Position numbers and translations under genes: made by a program. Below the pieces are notes generated by a model, which saw only the letters and a list, made by a program, of their open reading frames with translations, had not been told where the DNA came from and searched no databases. 64,000 bases of DNA from Occallatibacter riparius. GTDB lineage: Bacteria; Acidobacteriota; Terriglobia; Terriglobales; Acidobacteriaceae. Location of the stretch: contig NZ_CP093313.1 in NCBI RefSeq assembly GCF_025264625.1, positions 2,108,001 through 2,172,000 on the forward strand, read 5' to 3'. Below are positions 32,182 through 41,233 of this stretch, piece after piece (the first letter of the stretch is position 1; each line of letters starts with the position of its first letter).

Positions 32182-34743
32182 ATGAAGCGCTCTGTTTTGC
32201 TGCACTTGATTTCATATGGTTGCGTGGTTGTTGTCATGGTTCTGTTGTCCGTTGAGTGCTTTGCGCAGACCCCCGATCTGCGCCTGAATCAGAAAGAATA
32301 CTTTGAAGCGCCGGGGCTGAACGTGATGGCCTTTCAGGACATCTATCCAGACGGGCACCAAGGCGGCGTCTCCGTGATTCAGAACGGCGTGCGAGTCGCG
32401 ACGAACGGCGATATCCGCCTCGATCCTGTGCCGGGTCAGTGGCAGCCGATGCCAAAGCAGGACCAGCGTGTTGTGGATTCGGCTGCGAATACCATCACCA
32501 CGACTCTCTCCTACCCCGACCCGACGAAGAACCGCACGGGCTTCAACCCTATCGACTATCCCGATCTGAACTTCTCCTACAAGGTAGTCGTGCACGGCGA
32601 GGGCCAGTCGGTGCGAGTCACCGTGGATCTCGACAAGCCCATCCCAGAAAAATTCGTCGGGAAAGTCGGCTTCAACTTCGAACTCTTCCCGAACGATCTG
32701 TTTGGCAAGACATGGTTCCTGGGCGACACATCGGGTATCTTTCCACGTCAGCCAAACGGGCCGGAATCGCAGGACGAGAACGGCGAAATACAGCCGGTGC
32801 CTCTCGCGACGGGCGCGCGTCTCTCCATCGCTCCGGAAACAGATGCCCAGCGCATGATCATCGAGTCGAAGACAGGCAACCTGCAACTGCTCGACGCGCG
32901 CTCCAAGCGCAATAACGGCTGGTTCGTCGTCCGCTCGCTCATTCCAGCTGGCGCCACCAAACACGCCATCGAATGGATCATTACTCCCACCGCCGTTCCC
33001 GGCTGGAAGTATCAGCCGGTGGTCCATGTGAGCCAGGTCGGCTACCATCCTGCGCAGAAAAAGCTGGCGGTCATCGAACTCGCTCGCGACGATACCGGAA
33101 CTGAACCGGCGCGCCTGCTGCGCGTAAATCCCGACGGCCCGACTCAGGTGGTTCTGAGCGAAACCCCGAAGGCGTGGGGTAATTTTCTGCGCTACAAATA
33201 CGTCACGCTCGACTTCACAAAGACCACCGCTCCCGGCATGTATGAAGTCGCTTACCGCGAAACAACTTCGCAGCCGTTTCGCATTGCCGCTGACGTGTAC
33301 CAGCGCGGCGTGTGGCAGCCGGTGCTCGAGTACTTCCTACCGGTGCAGATGTGCCACATGCGTGTCGAGCAGCAGTACCGCACCTGGCACGGCGCCTGCC
33401 ACCTGGACGATGCGCGTATGTCCCAGGTCAACCACAATCACTTCGATGGCTACGAACAGGGGCCCTCAACCCTCACGCGTTATCAGCCCGGCGAAACGGT
33501 TCCTGGCCTGAATCGTGGCGGATGGCACGATGCAGGCGATGTCGACCTGCGTATCGAGTCACAGGCCGACGAAGTCTCCATCCTGGCCAGCGCCTATGAG
33601 ACGTTCGATCTCGATTACGACGACACTACTGTCGACGAGAACTCTTTGCGGACGCAAATTCACATACCCGATGGAAAGGCCGACGTGCTTCAGCAAATCG
33701 AGCACGGCGTCCTCACCATACTCGGCGGATATCGCGCGACGGGGCGTGTCTATCGCGGCATACAGGAAGCAACGCTGCAGCAATATGTGCTGCTAGGCGA
33801 CCCGGTAAATGCGACCGACGGCCTCTTCTACAACGCGAAGATGAAACCCGTCGAGCGCGCCGGAACCGAGTCCGGAACTCCCGACGACCGTTGGCTCTTT
33901 ACGGAGCAGAATCCGGAACACGAGTACAAGGCGATAGCCTCGCTGGCTGCGGCCGGCCGAGTTCTGCGGGCGTCGAACCCAGCGCTAGCAACCGAGTGTC
34001 TCGCGGCCGCGGAAGCTCTATGGAACGCCGAGAGTGATGCCGCCAAGGATTTCGACGAGCGCATGATCGCCGCGGCGCAGTTGTTCAGGAGCACCGGTAA
34101 CGACAGATATCGCCAGGCGATCCTGTCGAACGCTCAGCATATCGTTGCCGACTCTGGCCGGATTGCGTGGGCCATCGCGCCCATCACACCGCAACTCGCA
34201 AATGATGCGTTCACTCGCGATCTGCGTGAAGCGGTGCGCAAGGACTTCGCAGGCGTCGCGCGGAAGCAGTCTACCGATTCACCCTTCGGCGTACCCTACA
34301 CCCCATACATCTGGGGCGCCGGATGGGACATCGAGCGCTTCGGCGTCGAGCAATTCTATCTTCACCAGGCGTTCCCTGACATCGTGTCCGCTGACTATCT
34401 GCTCAACGCGCTGAACTTCATGCTCGGCGTGCACCCTGGATCCAACACGGCCTCATTCGCCTCGGGCGTAGGAGCCCGTTCCGCCACCATCGCTTATGGC
34501 TTCAATCGCGCTGACTCCTCATATATTCCCGGTGGCGTGGTGAGCGGCACGGCTCTCATTCGGCCCGATTTCCCTGAGTTGAAGGACTTCGGCTTTCTTT
34601 GGCAGCAGATGGAGTACGTGCTCGGTGGCGGCTCCTCGAACTTCATGTTCCTGACTCTCGCTGCCGACGACGTGCTCAACGGCCATCCGCAGGCGTTTCC
34701 ACCGCTCGCCCCGCCTGTACGCATTCCCGATCGCGAGCCGTAG
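32182..34743 (+). CDS. Glycoside hydrolase family 9 enzyme (cellulase-type)
   Basis: 853 residues from ATG 32182, which follows AAGGAC; the ORF extends to 32116 without a signal. Signal peptide about 1-27. A long N-terminal beta-sandwich region (to about 400) resembles the Ig-like CelD_N domain, then the GH9 catalytic (alpha/alpha)6 barrel with GGWHDAGDVDLRI (catalytic Asp pair), HEYKAIASLAAAGRVLRA and the C-terminal FMLGVHPGSNTASFASGVG and QQMEYVLGGGSS (general acid Glu). GH9 enzymes hydrolyse beta-1,4-glucans, including cellulose and xyloglucan. Length exceeds simple GH9 cellulases because of the N-terminal extension. The gene is followed convergently by FUSC. Confidence 0.85.
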   Translation: MKRSVLLHLISYGCVVVVMVLLSVECFAQTPDLRLNQKEYFEAPGLNVMAFQDIYPDGHQGGVSVIQNGVRVATNGDIRLDPVPGQWQPMPKQDQRVVDSAANTITTTLSYPDPTKNRTGFNPIDYPDLNFSYKVVVHGEGQSVRVTVDLDKPIPEKFVGKVGFNFELFPNDLFGKTWFLGDTSGIFPRQPNGPESQDENGEIQPVPLATGARLSIAPETDAQRMIIESKTGNLQLLDARSKRNNGWFVVRSLIPAGATKHAIEWIITPTAVPGWKYQPVVHVSQVGYHPAQKKLAVIELARDDTGTEPARLLRVNPDGPTQVVLSETPKAWGNFLRYKYVTLDFTKTTAPGMYEVAYRETTSQPFRIAADVYQRGVWQPVLEYFLPVQMCHMRVEQQYRTWHGACHLDDARMSQVNHNHFDGYEQGPSTLTRYQPGETVPGLNRGGWHDAGDVDLRIESQADEVSILASAYETFDLDYDDTTVDENSLRTQIHIPDGKADVLQQIEHGVLTILGGYRATGRVYRGIQEATLQQYVLLGDPVNATDGLFYNAKMKPVERAGTESGTPDDRWLFTEQNPEHEYKAIASLAAAGRVLRASNPALATECLAAAEALWNAESDAAKDFDERMIAAAQLFRSTGNDRYRQAILSNAQHIVADSGRIAWAIAPITPQLANDAFTRDLREAVRKDFAGVARKQSTDSPFGVPYTPYIWGAGWDIERFGVEQFYLHQAFPDIVSADYLLNALNFMLGVHPGSNTASFASGVGARSATIAYGFNRADSSYIPGGVVSGTALIRPDFPELKDFGFLWQQMEYVLGGGSSNFMFLTLAADDVLNGHPQAFPPLAPPVRIPDREP

Positions 34744-34811
34744 AATTGCGCCGGAGCATGGTCAGTCGGAAGCTCATGAGTGTCCGCAGCAGGCGTCCTG
34801 GCATACCTCGT

Positions 34812-35957
34812 TCAACTCGCCCTCTCGGCGCTCGGCACCATACGGCCGTTTGCACGCAGGCGCAGGAGCGCATCCACATGGATGAGCACCGCTATGCCCG
34901 CGCCGATGGCGGTGCACCATCCGCGGCGATGCGCTATCACCATTCCCGGAATCTCGTTCAACGAGAGAAGGAATACGATATACCCCGTGAGCGCGGTCGT
35001 GAACAATGCATAGTTCACCGAGTTCGTCGCATAGGCAAGCAGTGCGAAGATCGCCGTGATTGCCGCGAGGTAAACCGGTCTCGGCGCAATGTGAGCGATA
35101 AACAAGCTGCCCAGCCACGCGCCTGCCAGTGTGCCCAGAACGCGTGCCGCTGCGCGCGTCAGGCTCTCTGACCACGCAGGTTTCTGCACCAGCAGCGCGG
35201 TCATTGGAATCCAGTAGCCCGATTGGATTCCGAGCCGACGATAGACCTCGGTCGCGATCAGAATGGTTATCAGCAGCCGCGTCGAATACACCGCCGCCTG
35301 GCTTGCGGAGAAGCACGGGAAGCTCTGTGGAATCTCGCGCAGCAGTTGTAGCACGCTGCGATCCTCCTGGCGCACCGCGTTCAACATCGACGTGGCCACG
35401 TAGAGCACGTCCTTTTGCAGATCGGGAATGAGCCGCAGGCCCGCGGACGTGACGATCAACTGAACGATCCCGCCTGCTGCAAGGAGCCCGGCACGCTCCA
35501 GCGCCGGTTTCGGCCCCGTGGGGAAAGCCGAGGCAACGAGGAGTGCCACTCCGGCCTGCTGGCCCACCCACGCCAGCCCGGTATGCCGTGTAGTCAGCAC
35601 GCCGTAGATCACCGCGCAAACGCCGGCGGCTACCAGCAGCCAGTAATCATTGTGTCCAGCTACGGTGCCGGCAAGGGCTGCGGCGGATGTTGCCAGGACA
35701 GCTGCAATCATCGGAATCAGCCGCGAGTCGGCTATGCGCTGGTTGGGTCCGAAGCCCACCGTGAAGGCGCCGCCACCGGCGATCAAGCCTCCACCCGGAT
35801 GACCCACTGCGATGCCCGTAAACAGGCACAACGCGACCGCGCTGGCGCTCATCAGCGGCAGCTCGAACCTGAACGCCTTCCAGTCAAAGCAATAGATGTC
35901 CGCGAGGAAGTGCGGACCGGTCGGGGCGCTGCCGTGGGGAATTTCGCTGGCTGCCAT
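34812..35957 (-). CDS. FUSC-family inner-membrane transporter
   Basis: 381 residues with about ten to eleven hydrophobic segments. The FUSC features are two blocks of helices, the first with LMSASAVALCLFTGIAVGHPGGGLIAGGGAFTVGFG, the second with GYWIPMTALLVQKPAWSESLTRAAARVLGTLAG. FUSC members (AaeB, PET-family) export aromatic acids such as p-hydroxybenzoic acid. A cytosolic loop lies between them. The gene faces GH9 and may serve phenolic compounds released from plant material, but this is inference. Confidence 0.75.
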   Translation of the reverse strand: MAASEIPHGSAPTGPHFLADIYCFDWKAFRFELPLMSASAVALCLFTGIAVGHPGGGLIAGGGAFTVGFGPNQRIADSRLIPMIAAVLATSAAALAGTVAGHNDYWLLVAAGVCAVIYGVLTTRHTGLAWVGQQAGVALLVASAFPTGPKPALERAGLLAAGGIVQLIVTSAGLRLIPDLQKDVLYVATSMLNAVRQEDRSVLQLLREIPQSFPCFSASQAAVYSTRLLITILIATEVYRRLGIQSGYWIPMTALLVQKPAWSESLTRAAARVLGTLAGAWLGSLFIAHIAPRPVYLAAITAIFALLAYATNSVNYALFTTALTGYIVFLLSLNEIPGMVIAHRRGWCTAIGAGIAVLIHVDALLRLRANGRMVPSAERAS

Positions 35958-36020
35958 CGTCTCCTTACGATGCGGATGGACGGGAAGTGGCTTGCCTTCC
36001 GAAGCCGCTAACGCCGCTGC

Positions 36021-36494
36021 CTAACTGGTGTGATCAAGGATGATCTTCCAGCCGTCCTTGCCCTTACGCCACACCAGCGAAAAGATGCCGTTGTCCTTCG
36101 TGTCATTGTTTTGCGTTGTTCGCTCCAGGTGGAACTTACCCGTCACCAGCGCAATCTCGGTCCTGCCGCATCCGTTTGGCAGCAGGCGAACGTCGATATC
36201 GCTGAACGTGAGCGTGCCCATCTGCTCGCGAGTCGCATAGCCCTGCTTGTAGCGCTCGAGGATCGGCTTGTATCCCTTGTTCACTGTCTTGCCGATGAAC
36301 GTGGTTTCCGTGGAGTCCTCATAGGACTTCATAAAGCCTTCCACGTCTCCGCGGTTCCATGCTTCAGTCTGTGCCTTGATGGCCGCGCGGATCTTAGCAT
36401 CGTCGTTCGATGCCTCCTGGGCCGCGGTCGGCTGAACAGGAACAAAACACGCAAGCAGAGTAAGAGCGGCAAGCACGAACAGCTTTCTGGTCAT
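36021..36494 (-). CDS. Secreted NTF2-like (DUF4440) protein
   Basis: 157 residues from ATG 36494, preceded by GAGGAAG; an ATG at 36518 is less well placed. Signal peptide MTRKLFVLAALTLLACFV to about residue 25. The mature NTF2-like domain reads DAKIRAAIKAQTEAWNRGDVEGFMKSYEDS with the typical E-A-W-N-xGD-x-E-xF step, and later WRKGKDGWKIILDHTS, the final strand. Such small proteins bind ligands or act as isomerases. Divergent from a molybdopterin oxidoreductase gene with only 48 bp between starts, suggesting shared control. Confidence 0.75.
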   Translation of the reverse strand: MTRKLFVLAALTLLACFVPVQPTAAQEASNDDAKIRAAIKAQTEAWNRGDVEGFMKSYEDSTETTFIGKTVNKGYKPILERYKQGYATREQMGTLTFSDIDVRLLPNGCGRTEIALVTGKFHLERTTQNNDTKDNGIFSLVWRKGKDGWKIILDHTS

Positions 36495-36542
36495 GAGGCT
36501 TCCTCGGGGGAAATGCATTCAGCCCCAGCGTACAATGAAACC

Positions 36543-38738
36543 ATGGGCCCCGCAGCAACTTCCTCACCATTCCGCGTTGTCCACACGGTCTGCTCGCACG
36601 ATTGCCCTGACTCCTGCGGCGTGCTGGTTACGGTGAATGAGGGAGGTCGCGCCGTGAAGGTCGAAGGCGATCCGGCGCATCCCGTCACCAATGGATTCCT
36701 CTGCGGTAAAGTAGCCAAATATCTTGATCGCGTCTACTCGCCTGATCGAGTTCTTTATCCTCTGCGCCGCAAGGTCGGAGTGGCCAAAGGCCCGCTCGCC
36801 AAGGGCCGCGAGCACGAGAGCTTCGAACGCATTCCGTGGGACGAGGCGCTCGAAGCAATCGCGGAGCGGCTGAAACAGGTCGCCGATCAATACGGGCCCG
36901 AATCGATCCTGCCTTATAGCTACGCCGGCAACATGGGCCTGCTCGGCTACGGCTCCATGGACCGCCGCTTCTTCCACCGCATGGGAGCGAGCCAGCTCGA
37001 TCGCACGATCTGCGCCGAGGCCGGCGGGCAGGCGTGGAACCACGTTTACGGCAAAAAGCTCGGGACACCTACGGAGGATGTGAAGCTTGCGAAGCTGATC
37101 ATCGCATGGGGGGCCAACATTCATGGCAACAACATCCACTTGTGGCCCATGGTGGAGCAGGCTCGGCGCAACGGCGCGCGGCTCATCGTGATTGATCCCT
37201 ACCGCACGCGTACCGCTGCGCTAGCCGATTGGCACATTGCCATACGTCCCGGCACCGACGTGGCGCTCGCTCTCGGCCTGATGCACGTCATCCTGCGCGA
37301 TGGGATCGACGACCGCAGCTACATCGACGCAATGACAGTGGGATTCGATCGCCTCGCAGAGCGCGTTCGTGAATATACGCCTGAGCGCGTGGCTCACTGG
37401 ACCGGTATGACCGCCGCCGAAGTTGAGCAACTCGCTCGAGAATACGCGACAACGCTTCCATCTTTCATCCGTACGAACTATGGCGTGCAGCGCGGCGAGA
37501 ACGGCGGGGCAGCCACCCGCGCCATCTGCATGCTGCCTGCGATCACCGGTGCATGGAAACATCGCGGAGGGGGAGCGCAGCTCTCCACCTCCGGCGCGTT
37601 CAAGTGGGACAAGCAAACGATCGAGCGCCCCGATCTCGCGTTGAAGTCGCCGCTGAAGCGTCTCGCCCGAGTGGTCAACATGTCTACGCTTGGCCAGGCA
37701 CTCACCGAACTTGGCCAGAACGGCGATGCGACAAACAGCCCCGCCGTTCACGCGCTGTTCGTCTACAACTCGAACCCTGGGGCCGTCGCTCCCAATCACA
37801 ACGCCGTAGTCCGCGGCCTGGCACGGCCCGATCTGTTCACAGTGGTTCACGAGCAGTTCCTCACGGACACCACCGACTACGCCGACTACATTCTGCCCGC
37901 TACGACGTTCCTCGAGCATATCGATGCGCAGGGCGCCTACGGCCACTACTTCGCTCAGTACTCGCACCAGGCCATCGAGCCCCTCGGAGAAGCCCGGTCC
38001 AACGTGTGGCTCTTCAGCCAGCTCGCTCAGCGCATGGGTTTTGAGGACGCCTGCTTTCGCGACACCGCGGAAGAGATGATTGCCCAGGCGCTGGCGCCAG
38101 ACGAATCTGGCCACTCCACCAACCCCGGCATGGAGAACATCACCCTCGCCGAGCTGCAGCAGAAGGGCCACGTCCCGCTCGCCTTCCATCGCGATCCCGA
38201 GAATCACCCCTTCAAGCCCTTCACCGAAGGCGCGGTACTCACGCCCTCCGGAAAGATCGAGTTCTACTCGGAGGCGCTCGGCTCCATGGGCCTCGATCCC
38301 CTTCCCGGCTTTATCCCGCCTACGGAATCCCGCTGGTCGGAGGCCGCGAAGCAGTATCCGCTCGAACTTCTCGGCCGCAAGAACGACAATTATATGAACT
38401 CCACGTTCGCCAATCTGCCCGGCCACCGCAAAATGGAATCCCGCACCAGCCAGCGCCTAGAAATCCACCCCGTCGATGCCGAGCCTCGTGGGATCGCGGA
38501 CGGCGACCGTGTCCGCGTCTCTAATGGCCGCGGCTCGCTCCTCCTCTCCGCTCTGATTAACGAGAAACTGCCTGCCGGAGTCGTTGCCGCGCGTCTCGAC
38601 TGGGCCAAGCTCCACCCTGACGCGGTCAACGTCAATGCCCTTACCAGCGAGCGCCTCACCGACATCGGTGCCGCCCCCACCTTCTACTCCACCCTGGTCG
38701 AAGTTGTCAGGGATACACAACCCGCCCCGAAGGGGTAG
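36543..38738 (+). CDS. Molybdopterin-dependent oxidoreductase with N-terminal [4Fe-4S] motif
   Basis: 731 residues from ATG 36543; the ORF runs far upstream over the neighbouring gene and is not used there. The N terminus has CSHDCPDSCGVLVTV and GFLCGK, the four-Cys iron-sulfur site of the DMSO-reductase superfamily. Then come the molybdopterin guanine dinucleotide-binding regions GANIHGNNIHLWP, LIVIDPYRTRTAALADWHIAIRPGTDVALALG, and the C-terminal MopB-type beta barrel (LEIHPVDAEPRGIADGDRVRVSNGRG). This identifies a bis-MGD enzyme of the nitrate/formate/thiosulfate-type family. No twin-arginine signal is evident, so it may be cytoplasmic. Substrate cannot be assigned. Confidence 0.87.
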   Translation: MGPAATSSPFRVVHTVCSHDCPDSCGVLVTVNEGGRAVKVEGDPAHPVTNGFLCGKVAKYLDRVYSPDRVLYPLRRKVGVAKGPLAKGREHESFERIPWDEALEAIAERLKQVADQYGPESILPYSYAGNMGLLGYGSMDRRFFHRMGASQLDRTICAEAGGQAWNHVYGKKLGTPTEDVKLAKLIIAWGANIHGNNIHLWPMVEQARRNGARLIVIDPYRTRTAALADWHIAIRPGTDVALALGLMHVILRDGIDDRSYIDAMTVGFDRLAERVREYTPERVAHWTGMTAAEVEQLAREYATTLPSFIRTNYGVQRGENGGAATRAICMLPAITGAWKHRGGGAQLSTSGAFKWDKQTIERPDLALKSPLKRLARVVNMSTLGQALTELGQNGDATNSPAVHALFVYNSNPGAVAPNHNAVVRGLARPDLFTVVHEQFLTDTTDYADYILPATTFLEHIDAQGAYGHYFAQYSHQAIEPLGEARSNVWLFSQLAQRMGFEDACFRDTAEEMIAQALAPDESGHSTNPGMENITLAELQQKGHVPLAFHRDPENHPFKPFTEGAVLTPSGKIEFYSEALGSMGLDPLPGFIPPTESRWSEAAKQYPLELLGRKNDNYMNSTFANLPGHRKMESRTSQRLEIHPVDAEPRGIADGDRVRVSNGRGSLLLSALINEKLPAGVVAARLDWAKLHPDAVNVNALTSERLTDIGAAPTFYSTLVEVVRDTQPAPKG

Positions 38739-38792
38739 AATTCCCACCACAGCTTGCGCTCCACACGCGGGCTCCGGGAAAAATCAAAGAAA

Positions 38793-39158
38793 ATGGGCTG
38801 GACAATTCTTCTCATCTCGGTTGCCGTTATCGTTGCGATTCTGCTGCTCAGGAACCTCGGCCAGATCTCTCCGCGCGCCGCGCACACTCATCTGCAACAG
38901 GGCGCTCTCGTTGTTGACGTGCGCACCAACGCCGAGTTTCAGGCTCGTCACTTGCCCAACGCGCTCCACATCCCGCTCGATGAAATCGAATCGCTTGCGG
39001 GTCGCCGGATCAAAGACAAGGACCAGATCCTGCTGCTGCATTGCGAGACCGGCCGCCGCAGCGCAGTTGCGAGCCGCAAGTTCGGCCAGCTGGGCTACAC
39101 ACGCGTCTTCAATCTCGGCTCGTACACGCGCGCGGCCCGCATCGTCGGCAATAGATGA
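38793..39158 (+). CDS. Membrane-anchored rhodanese-like sulfurtransferase
   Basis: 121 residues from ATG 38793. An N-terminal transmembrane helix (about 4-22) anchors a single rhodanese domain: VVDVRTNAEFQARHLPNALHIPLDEIESL, ending in the active-site loop LLLHCETGRRSA with the catalytic Cys, then KFGQLGYTRVFNLG. Single-domain rhodaneses transfer sulfur or bind sulfane sulfur. It lies 54 bp after the molybdopterin enzyme and overlaps the next gene by four bases (ATGA), so co-expression with both is likely. Confidence 0.85.
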   Translation: MGWTILLISVAVIVAILLLRNLGQISPRAAHTHLQQGALVVDVRTNAEFQARHLPNALHIPLDEIESLAGRRIKDKDQILLLHCETGRRSAVASRKFGQLGYTRVFNLGSYTRAARIVGNR

Positions 39159-39739
39159 ACGCCGGCCAAGGCAGTCCTCAGCCGAATCACGCCCGCTTTC
39201 GCCTGCGCCTCGCAACCGAAGACGACCTCCCCTCCCTTCACACGCTCATTGAAGCTTCGGTGCGCGTACTGCAGGCAGGCGACTACACGTCCGCGCAAAT
39301 GGAAAGCGCGCTCGGCACCGTTCTCGGCGTCGACACGCAGCTCATTCGCGACCGCACCTACTTCATCGCCGAAACAAGCGACGCCCCATCACGCTTCGCG
39401 GGCTGCGGCGGATGGTCCTACCGCAAGACTCTCTTCGGCGCTGACCGCGGCCCCTACCGCGAACCTGATCTGCTCGATCCGCGCACTGATGCTGCCAAAG
39501 TACGCGCTATCTTTGTGCATCCAGACTTCGCCCGACAGGGGCTCGGCTCGCTGATTCTCGCAACTGTAGAAGACGCCGCACGCAAGGACGGCTTCACGCG
39601 CTTCGAAATGGGTTCCACGCTCACGGGCGTGCCGCTCTATCGGCTGAAGGGCTATATTGAGGTCGAGCGGATTGCCGTCCCTCTAGGCAACGGCGAAGCG
39701 CTGCCCGTTGTGAAGATGATTAAAAGCAGTCCCGTGTAG
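39155..39739 (+). CDS. GNAT-family N-acetyltransferase
   Basis: 194 residues. The GNAT core is visible: N-terminal FRLRLATEDDLPSLHTLIEASV, then RAIFVHPDFARQGLGSLILATVEDAARKDGF, which contains the acetyl-CoA-binding Q/RxxGxG/A motif (RQGLGS). The end, LYRLKGYIEVERIAVPLGN, is the family's last strand. It acetylates an unknown amine. The start codon overlaps the rhodanese stop, implying translational coupling; it ends 8 bp before a convergent peptidase gene. Confidence 0.85.
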   Translation: MNAGQGSPQPNHARFRLRLATEDDLPSLHTLIEASVRVLQAGDYTSAQMESALGTVLGVDTQLIRDRTYFIAETSDAPSRFAGCGGWSYRKTLFGADRGPYREPDLLDPRTDAAKVRAIFVHPDFARQGLGSLILATVEDAARKDGFTRFEMGSTLTGVPLYRLKGYIEVERIAVPLGNGEALPVVKMIKSSPV

Positions 39740-39747
39740 AGCGGACA

Positions 39748-41073
39748 TCACGCGCCGATATCCCCGAAGGGATCCTCCAGCGATGGGCTCTGCGGTGTCA
39801 GGAGCTCGGCTCCGTTCTCCGTCACCAGCAGTTCGTCTTCGATCCGCACGCCGAACTCGCCTTTAATGTAAACGCCAGGCTCATCGCTAAGGGTCATGCC
39901 GCTTTTGAGTTGCGGCGCCAGGGCCCAGCCATACATATCGTTTTTCACAAAGTAGGGCCACTCGTGCCCCTCGAGGCCAATGCCGTGGCCCACGCGATGC
40001 GTGAAGTAGGCGAAGCCGGGACCATAGCCACCGTCCTCAATCACCTTGCGCGCCGCCGCATCCACATCCGCTGCAAGCACTCCCGGCCGGGCTGCATGTA
40101 AGGCCGCCGTCTGCGCCTTCTTCACCAGATCGAAGACAGCAGCCTGCTTCGCCGTCGGCTTGCCCAGCACGAACGTGCGCGTGATGTCGGAGTTGTAACC
40201 CTCGACTGTGCAGCCGTCATCAAGCATCAGGATCGAGCCTTCCTTCAGTGTTTGCGGCTGCCTTGATCCATGCGGCAAAGCCGTGAACTCGTCGATGTTC
40301 AGGCTGGCATCGCCGCGAAACCCTACGCGGCTGTAGGCGAGATCGACCAACCGCTCCACGTCGCCGTTCGTCATTCCAGGGTGCACCGACTGCGCCACGG
40401 CGCGATAGACGAGCAGAGTGGCGCGGCAGGCCAGCCGCATGCATTCAATTTCGTGCGGCTCTTTGATCATGCGGCAGCCGGCGGTCACGGGCGTCGCGCT
40501 CACCATATGCGCATGCGGCATGGCCGCGCGAATGCCATCCGCGAAGACGAACTTCATGTTTTCGTCGAGGCCGATCGTTCCTGACCCGAGGCGGCGCTGA
40601 GTGAGCACGCGGGCAATTCCTTCGTAGGGACTCTGGTCTTCCTGCCACGTCAGCACGTCCGCATTGGGCGTGAGCGGGCCGCCGTTCAGCATTTCCCGCG
40701 CGCGCCCCTCTTCAAACGCGGGACACACCACAAATGCGTCCGACTTCGCAGGAATCACCAGCGCCCACAGCCGCTCGCCGCCGCCGAGCCGCATATTCGC
40801 GAAGTACACCGAAGACATGGTTGAGTTCGCCAGCACGATCGCATCGATCTTGTTTTCGAGCATCAGCCCACGCGCCCGCTCGATCCGCGCCTGCCGCTCG
40901 GCATTGGTGAACGGCCGCGCCTGGCCGGAGAGATTCGGGAGTGCCGAGATCGCCTGCGGTATCAGCCGCGCCTGCATGGCCTCGGATTGCGCAAACGAAA
41001 CAGAGACACCCGCAGTTGCTGCAGCGCTGGCGGCTAGAAATCCGCGTCGAGATAGCAAACCACTCTTGGACAT
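39748..41073 (-). CDS. Tat-exported M24-family (Xaa-Pro-type) metallopeptidase
   Basis: 441 residues. N terminus SRRGFLAASAAATAGVSVSFAQ is a twin-arginine signal. The creatinase-like N-domain is followed by the pita-bread fold with the metal ligands: LMLDDGCTVEGYNSDITRTF (two Asp), HRVGHGIGLEGHEWP (His), LSDEPGVYIKG (Glu) and VRIEDELLVTENG (Glu). All five ligands of the dinuclear site are present, consistent with proline-specific or related peptidase activity outside the cytoplasm. Convergent with the GNAT gene. Confidence 0.9.
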   Translation of the reverse strand: MSKSGLLSRRGFLAASAAATAGVSVSFAQSEAMQARLIPQAISALPNLSGQARPFTNAERQARIERARGLMLENKIDAIVLANSTMSSVYFANMRLGGGERLWALVIPAKSDAFVVCPAFEEGRAREMLNGGPLTPNADVLTWQEDQSPYEGIARVLTQRRLGSGTIGLDENMKFVFADGIRAAMPHAHMVSATPVTAGCRMIKEPHEIECMRLACRATLLVYRAVAQSVHPGMTNGDVERLVDLAYSRVGFRGDASLNIDEFTALPHGSRQPQTLKEGSILMLDDGCTVEGYNSDITRTFVLGKPTAKQAAVFDLVKKAQTAALHAARPGVLAADVDAAARKVIEDGGYGPGFAYFTHRVGHGIGLEGHEWPYFVKNDMYGWALAPQLKSGMTLSDEPGVYIKGEFGVRIEDELLVTENGAELLTPQSPSLEDPFGDIGA

Positions 41074-41233
41074 GATCTACAGCATACTGGTTGCATGGTC
41101 GAGTCTCGTCACCGTTCAAACACGCCTTTGAACACCGGGTTGTTAGACTCGAGTTTCAACGAGGCGTTGCGATCGCAAAGTGAATGCCGAGTTCCGTAGG
41201 GACGATCGAACGCTACCCTATAGAGGCGCATGC

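Noticed and set aside
41102..41117. 16-base identity with 50228-50243, possible att or repeat pair around the 41-50 kb region
   Set aside because: Sixteen bases of identity is about what chance predicts in 64 kb of self-comparison, no tRNA or integrase is near, and there is no flanking similarity.
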